From positions 1-7,453 of the forward strand of contig CAIXMG010000041.1 of assembly GCA_903920485.1 (NCBI GenBank): a stretch of 7,453 nt of DNA. Direction: 5' to 3'. This stretch comes from an uncultured bacterium. Lineage in GTDB: Bacteria > Patescibacteriota > Minisyncoccia > Phycocordibacterales > UBA1006. The translations under genes and the position numbers were made by a program. The stretch's first letter is position 1; the number at the start of each line of letters is the position of its first letter. Below are positions 5,591 to 7,453 of the stretch, in pieces. The notes under the pieces were generated by a model. That model searched no databases. It had not been told where the DNA came from and was given only the letters and a program-made list of their open reading frames with translations.

Positions 5591-6581
5591 ATTTCCGCTT
5601 TAAAACATCCTGCACGGCCACCTTGATGCTGTCCTTGTCCAATTTGTAATACGCCATGAGTTCAGCAGGTGTTCCTGACTGACCAAAGACATCACGGATA
5701 GCGACAAATTCGATAGGCACGGGATGCTCTTCGGCAAGGACTTCGGCAACGGCCGAACCCATTCCGCCCATCAACTGGTGCTCCTCGGCCGTGACAATGG
5801 CACCTGTAGATTTTGCAAGCGCGATCAGCGCATCACGGTCAATGGGCTTGATCGTATGCAGATCGACTACCGTGACATTGATGCCTTCGTTGCCCAATTC
5901 CTGTGCTGCAAGAATCGCCGGGTAGACCAGTGATCCGCACGCGATGATGCCGACATCCGAGGTTTCAGACTCAAACACGGTGACAGCTTTGCCGATCTCG
6001 AACGGAGTTGCGTCGGTAGTAAACGTCGGGACATTCGAGCGCCCTAATCGCAAGTAAGTTGGCTTGCCAGTTTTCGCAATGGCAAGAGTTGCCTTTCGAG
6101 CCTCGCTGGCATCGCATGGAACGATTACCGTCATGTTCGAGATGACGCGCATCGTCGCAATGTCCTCGATCGCCTGATGAGTCGCACCGTCAGGACCGAC
6201 GGTAAGTCCGGCGTGGCAACCGACGATCTTCACGGGAACGTCGTTAAGTGCAATCGTCGTTCGAATCTGTTCCCAATTTCGTCCTGGTGAAAATGTTGCA
6301 TAACTGGTGATGAACGGAATCTTGCCATAATTGGCAAGTCCGGATGCGACCGTCGCAAGGTTCTGCTCGGCAACGCCCATTTCAAAAAAGCGATCAGGGA
6401 AGAGTTTCGCAAATTCTTCCACACGTGTGGATTCCTTCAGGTCTGCCGAAAGAGCAACGACATTCTGATCACGTTTCCCGGCTTCCACTAATCCAATGCC
6501 AAACCCGTCACGGGTAGCTTTTTGATCAAGTGATTTCTCATCAAGTGTTTTTTCGTTCAAGTGCGCAAGAGGATTCAACAT
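5589..6581 (-). CDS. Transketolase, C-terminal subunit (pyrimidine-binding and C domains)
   Basis: A complete 330-residue protein equal to the second half of transketolase, which needs a separate thiamine-diphosphate-binding N-terminal subunit to transfer two-carbon units between pentose and other sugar phosphates. The pyrimidine-binding domain covers about residues 20-185, with LSADLKES (44-51), FFEMGVAEQNLA (65-76) containing the glutamate E72 expected to activate thiamine, and GLTVGPDGATHQAIEDIA (125-142). The transketolase C domain covers about 200-322, with GIIACGSLVYPA (211-222) and EEHQLMGGMG (266-275). The N-terminal subunit is not next to it here, which is unusual because the halves are commonly adjacent. 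The ATG at 6581 follows a perfect extended -10 at 6 nt; no Shine-Dalgarno sequence is present. A 1-deoxyxylulose-phosphate synthase fragment is less likely given the length and the match to split transketolases. Confidence 0.9.
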   Translation of the reverse strand: MLNPLAHLNEKTLDEKSLDQKATRDGFGIGLVEAGKRDQNVVALSADLKESTRVEEFAKLFPDRFFEMGVAEQNLATVASGLANYGKIPFITSYATFSPGRNWEQIRTTIALNDVPVKIVGCHAGLTVGPDGATHQAIEDIATMRVISNMTVIVPCDASEARKATLAIAKTGKPTYLRLGRSNVPTFTTDATPFEIGKAVTVFESETSDVGIIACGSLVYPAILAAQELGNEGINVTVVDLHTIKPIDRDALIALAKSTGAIVTAEEHQLMGGMGSAVAEVLAEEHPVPIEFVAIRDVFGQSGTPAELMAYYKLDKDSIKVAVQDVLKRK

Positions 6582-6587
6582 GGAAAA

Positions 6588-6596
6588 ATTATATCA
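6588..6596 (-). promoter_or_regulatory. Consensus extended -10 promoter of the transketolase subunit gene
   Basis: TGA-TATAAT on the minus strand (hexamer 6588-6593) is a perfect extended -10, ending 6 nt before the ATG at 6581. It directly abuts the T-tract of the upstream terminator, and the -35 position falls in that hairpin and the stop codon of the upstream gene. Confidence 0.75.
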
Positions 6597-6597
6597 C

Positions 6598-6618
6598 AAA
6601 AAATCCCCTATTGGGATT
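6598..6618 (-). terminator. Intrinsic terminator with the stop codon in its loop
   Basis: On the minus strand AATCCC, loop AATAG, GGGATT is followed by T's (six in all, two in the stem). The TAG stop of the upstream small protein gene (6608-6610) forms most of the loop, so the left arm is coding sequence for the last residues. Confidence 0.7.
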
Positions 6619-6952
6619 CTTCTTGCTCAAGATGCATCGTGATCCCGAATTTTTCCTTAAGGAAAGTTCTCATGTTCTCATCGGTGACGTTGCTAAGAAT
6701 CTGAACCTGTTCCTCTGGTTCAAGATTCATCCAAATCTTCTCGTTCTGCAAGAGACTCATCTCGAACGGGTACAAAGACTCATACTTTTTAAGCTCTTGG
6801 GCAGCACGATTATTTTCACTCGAAAACAACCCCTCTGCCCGTCCCGCTTCTTGATCTAACATTCGCAACTTTTGAAGTGCGCCAGGATCCCCTGCACCAT
6901 GCTCAGCTTTCTTGAAAAGCTCGTAATCAAATTTAGGCGTCCCTGCTGTCAT
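6608..6952 (-). CDS. Small charged helical protein, function unknown
   Basis: A complete 114-residue soluble protein, with many Glu, Lys and Gln residues and predicted to be mostly helical. It starts MTAGTPKFDYELFKKAEHGA, continues with a charged helical region (about 24-60), then LYPFEMSLLQNEKIWMNLEP (60-79) and a C-terminal acidic end (EQEESQ). No membrane helix, signal peptide, metal-binding cluster or known catalytic motif is visible, and I do not recognise the family. Reality of the gene is supported by a full promoter (-35 TTGTCT, 17 bp, TACACT) ending 6 nt before the ATG, by a terminator at its stop codon, and by its fit between two other genes on the same strand. The stop is TAG. Confidence 0.75.
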   Translation of the reverse strand: MTAGTPKFDYELFKKAEHGAGDPGALQKLRMLDQEAGRAEGLFSSENNRAAQELKKYESLYPFEMSLLQNEKIWMNLEPEEQVQILSNVTDENMRTFLKEKFGITMHLEQEESQ

Positions 6953-6958
6953 GGTGTA

Positions 6959-6987
6959 AGTGTATGCCGTCTTACCGTAAAAGACAA
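6959..6987 (-). promoter_or_regulatory. Sigma-70-type promoter of the small charged protein gene
   Basis: -35 TTGTCT (6982-6987), 17-bp spacer, -10 TACACT (6959-6964), then 6 nt to the ATG at 6952. The -35 begins one base after the stop of the upstream gene. The spacer is almost filled by the inverted repeat GTCTT/AAGAC (6969-6985), a possible operator or chance hairpin. Confidence 0.6.
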
Positions 6988-6988
6988 G

Positions 6989-7273
6989 CTACTTAACATG
7001 GACCAGCACGATTTGTGCAATCGCAACGACCGCGATCAATACCCAAATGCCGTTCAGCCACGTCAACGGCTGATCACGCTTCGACAGAGCCTCAATCGTC
7101 AAGCCAAGCGATCCTATCGCATTCAATCCTTGATACCAGTAACTTTGCGCGGGAATGATTGAAAAACTGATCAAAAAATATGCGACCAAGATAACCAAGG
7201 CTCCTCCCCATCCGCAGATGGAATCGAATATCTTTCGTTCGCTATCGGCAATTTTTTGCGAGTGTTTTTTCAC
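6989..7273 (-). CDS. CBU_0592-type small membrane protein (three helices)
   Basis: A 94-residue protein starting with GTG. After a short charged N-terminus (MKKHSQKIADSERK) come three membrane helices at about 19-38, 46-63 and 72-90. The pattern GWGGALVILVAYFLISF, then PAQSYWYQGLNAIGSLGL, then WLNGIWVLIAVVAI matches what I recall of the small CBU_0592 family membrane proteins (Asp/Gly-Trp helix, AYFL, YQxLNxxGs, N.iW). Their biochemical function is not known. The GTG at 7273 is preferred to an in-frame ATG at 7375 because TATACT ends exactly 6 nt before the GTG and because the upstream part is not membrane-protein-like and crosses the inverted repeat region. The stop is TAG, 36 bp before the start of the next gene on the same strand. 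No terminator is apparent after it. Confidence 0.75.
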   Translation of the reverse strand: MKKHSQKIADSERKIFDSICGWGGALVILVAYFLISFSIIPAQSYWYQGLNAIGSLGLTIEALSKRDQPLTWLNGIWVLIAVVAIAQIVLVHVK

Positions 7274-7279
7274 GGATAC

Positions 7280-7285
7280 AGTATA
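7280..7285 (-). promoter_or_regulatory. -10 element of the CBU_0592-type gene
   Basis: TATACT on the minus strand ends 6 nt before the GTG at 7273. A possible -35, TTGTTA (7301-7306), has a short 15-bp spacer. The position decides the unusual GTG start. Confidence 0.6.
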
Positions 7286-7292
7286 AACTATT

Positions 7293-7451
7293 TTATTTTT
7301 TAACAAACATCTCAAGAATTTCGAGATTCTCTGGAGGACGGAAATTCCGTGAGGATGGTCCCTCCATCTCAACATGACAGTTGCCTATCATGGTGGCAGT
7401 ATCCGAGTTTTCTGCGCTTAGAGAATCTCGAAATGCTCGAGGTGGGATGAG
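7293..7451 (-). CDS. Possible C-terminal end of a gene entering from the right
   Basis: On the minus strand one frame is open from the right edge to TAA at 7293-7295, giving 52 codons that end in PPENLEILEMFVKK. In favour: a Lys-rich end, and a 19-nt gap to the next GTG that holds a -10 box, as between other genes here. Against: the stretch contains a 15-bp perfect inverted repeat and several smaller palindromes, which suggests a non-coding repeat, and 52 open codons can arise by chance. I do not recognise the product. Confidence 0.3.
   Translation of the reverse strand, partial: LIPPRAFRDSLSAENSDTATMIGNCHVEMEGPSSRNFRPPENLEILEMFVKK
7318..7434. repeat. Inverted-repeat (palindromic/MITE-like) element
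   Basis: ATTTCGAGATTCTCT (7318-7332) recurs inverted as AGAGAATCTCGAAAT (7420-7434), with 87 bp between. Smaller palindromes lie inside, such as ACGGAAATTCCGT (7338-7350) and GGAGGAC...GTCCCTCC. The TTTCGAGA and GTCATGTTGAGA-like words are typical of dispersed intergenic palindromes found in many bacterial genomes. No transposase is present. A flanking TCGAG copy at 7436-7440 (CTCGA) extends the similarity. Confidence 0.55.
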
Positions 7452-7453
7452 TA

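Noticed and set aside
4923..5603. Plus-strand open frame of 226 codons opposite the two-helix membrane protein
   Set aside because: It begins inside the terminator, is Arg/His-rich without motifs, and the opposite strand has membrane helices plus a promoter of the window-wide type.
7274..7375. N-terminal extension of the CBU_0592-type protein to ATG 7375
   Set aside because: The extra 34 residues are not typical of the family and cross the inverted repeat; the GTG at 7273 has TATACT at exactly 6 nt.

Overview
The window looks like chromosomal DNA of a streamlined bacterium, most likely a member of the Candidate Phyla Radiation (Patescibacteria). This rests on mid-range base composition, small gaps between genes, a non-oxidative pentose-phosphate and sugar-phosphate gene set, a stand-alone transketolase C-terminal subunit, a GlcD-like flavoprotein without partner subunits, and the absence of Shine-Dalgarno sequences. 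Within that group the Peregrinibacteria/Peribacteria would fit, but this is inference and no marker gene is present to prove it. There is no rRNA, tRNA, CRISPR array, transposase or phage gene. Layout, left to right: a minus-strand gene cut by the left edge (1-165, possibly an antitoxin-like small protein); a strong hairpin terminator (241-270); a minus-strand GlcD/D-lactate-dehydrogenase-type FAD enzyme (275-1912); a divergent plus-strand DUF2090/LacD-like class I aldolase (1967-2890); a palindromic element (2891-2939); a minus-strand transaldolase (2958-3821); a divergent plus-strand PfkB sugar kinase (3867-4886); an elaborate bidirectional terminator (4905-4983); then a run of four minus-strand genes: a two-helix membrane protein with a Pro/Ala tail (5001-5546), a transketolase C-terminal subunit (5589-6581), a small charged protein (6608-6952) and a three-helix CBU_0592-type membrane protein (6989-7273). 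The right edge (7293-7453) holds a 15-bp inverted repeat that may be a dispersed palindromic element, overlapping an open frame that may be the tail of one more gene. Together the kinase, aldolase, transaldolase and transketolase half form a plausible sugar-phosphate interconversion set. The PfkB kinase and the DUF2090 aldolase are the two halves that in many proteobacteria are fused as IolC; here they are separate genes with a transaldolase between them. The most striking signal is regulatory. In seven of nine genes a -10 hexamer ends exactly 6 nt before the start codon, and in the other two it ends 8 and 9 nt before. Transcription should therefore begin at or within about 2 nt of the start codon. 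Nearly every gene appears to be a monocistronic, leaderless unit with its own promoter, and most are followed by a terminator or hairpin. The same rule chooses the start codons used here.
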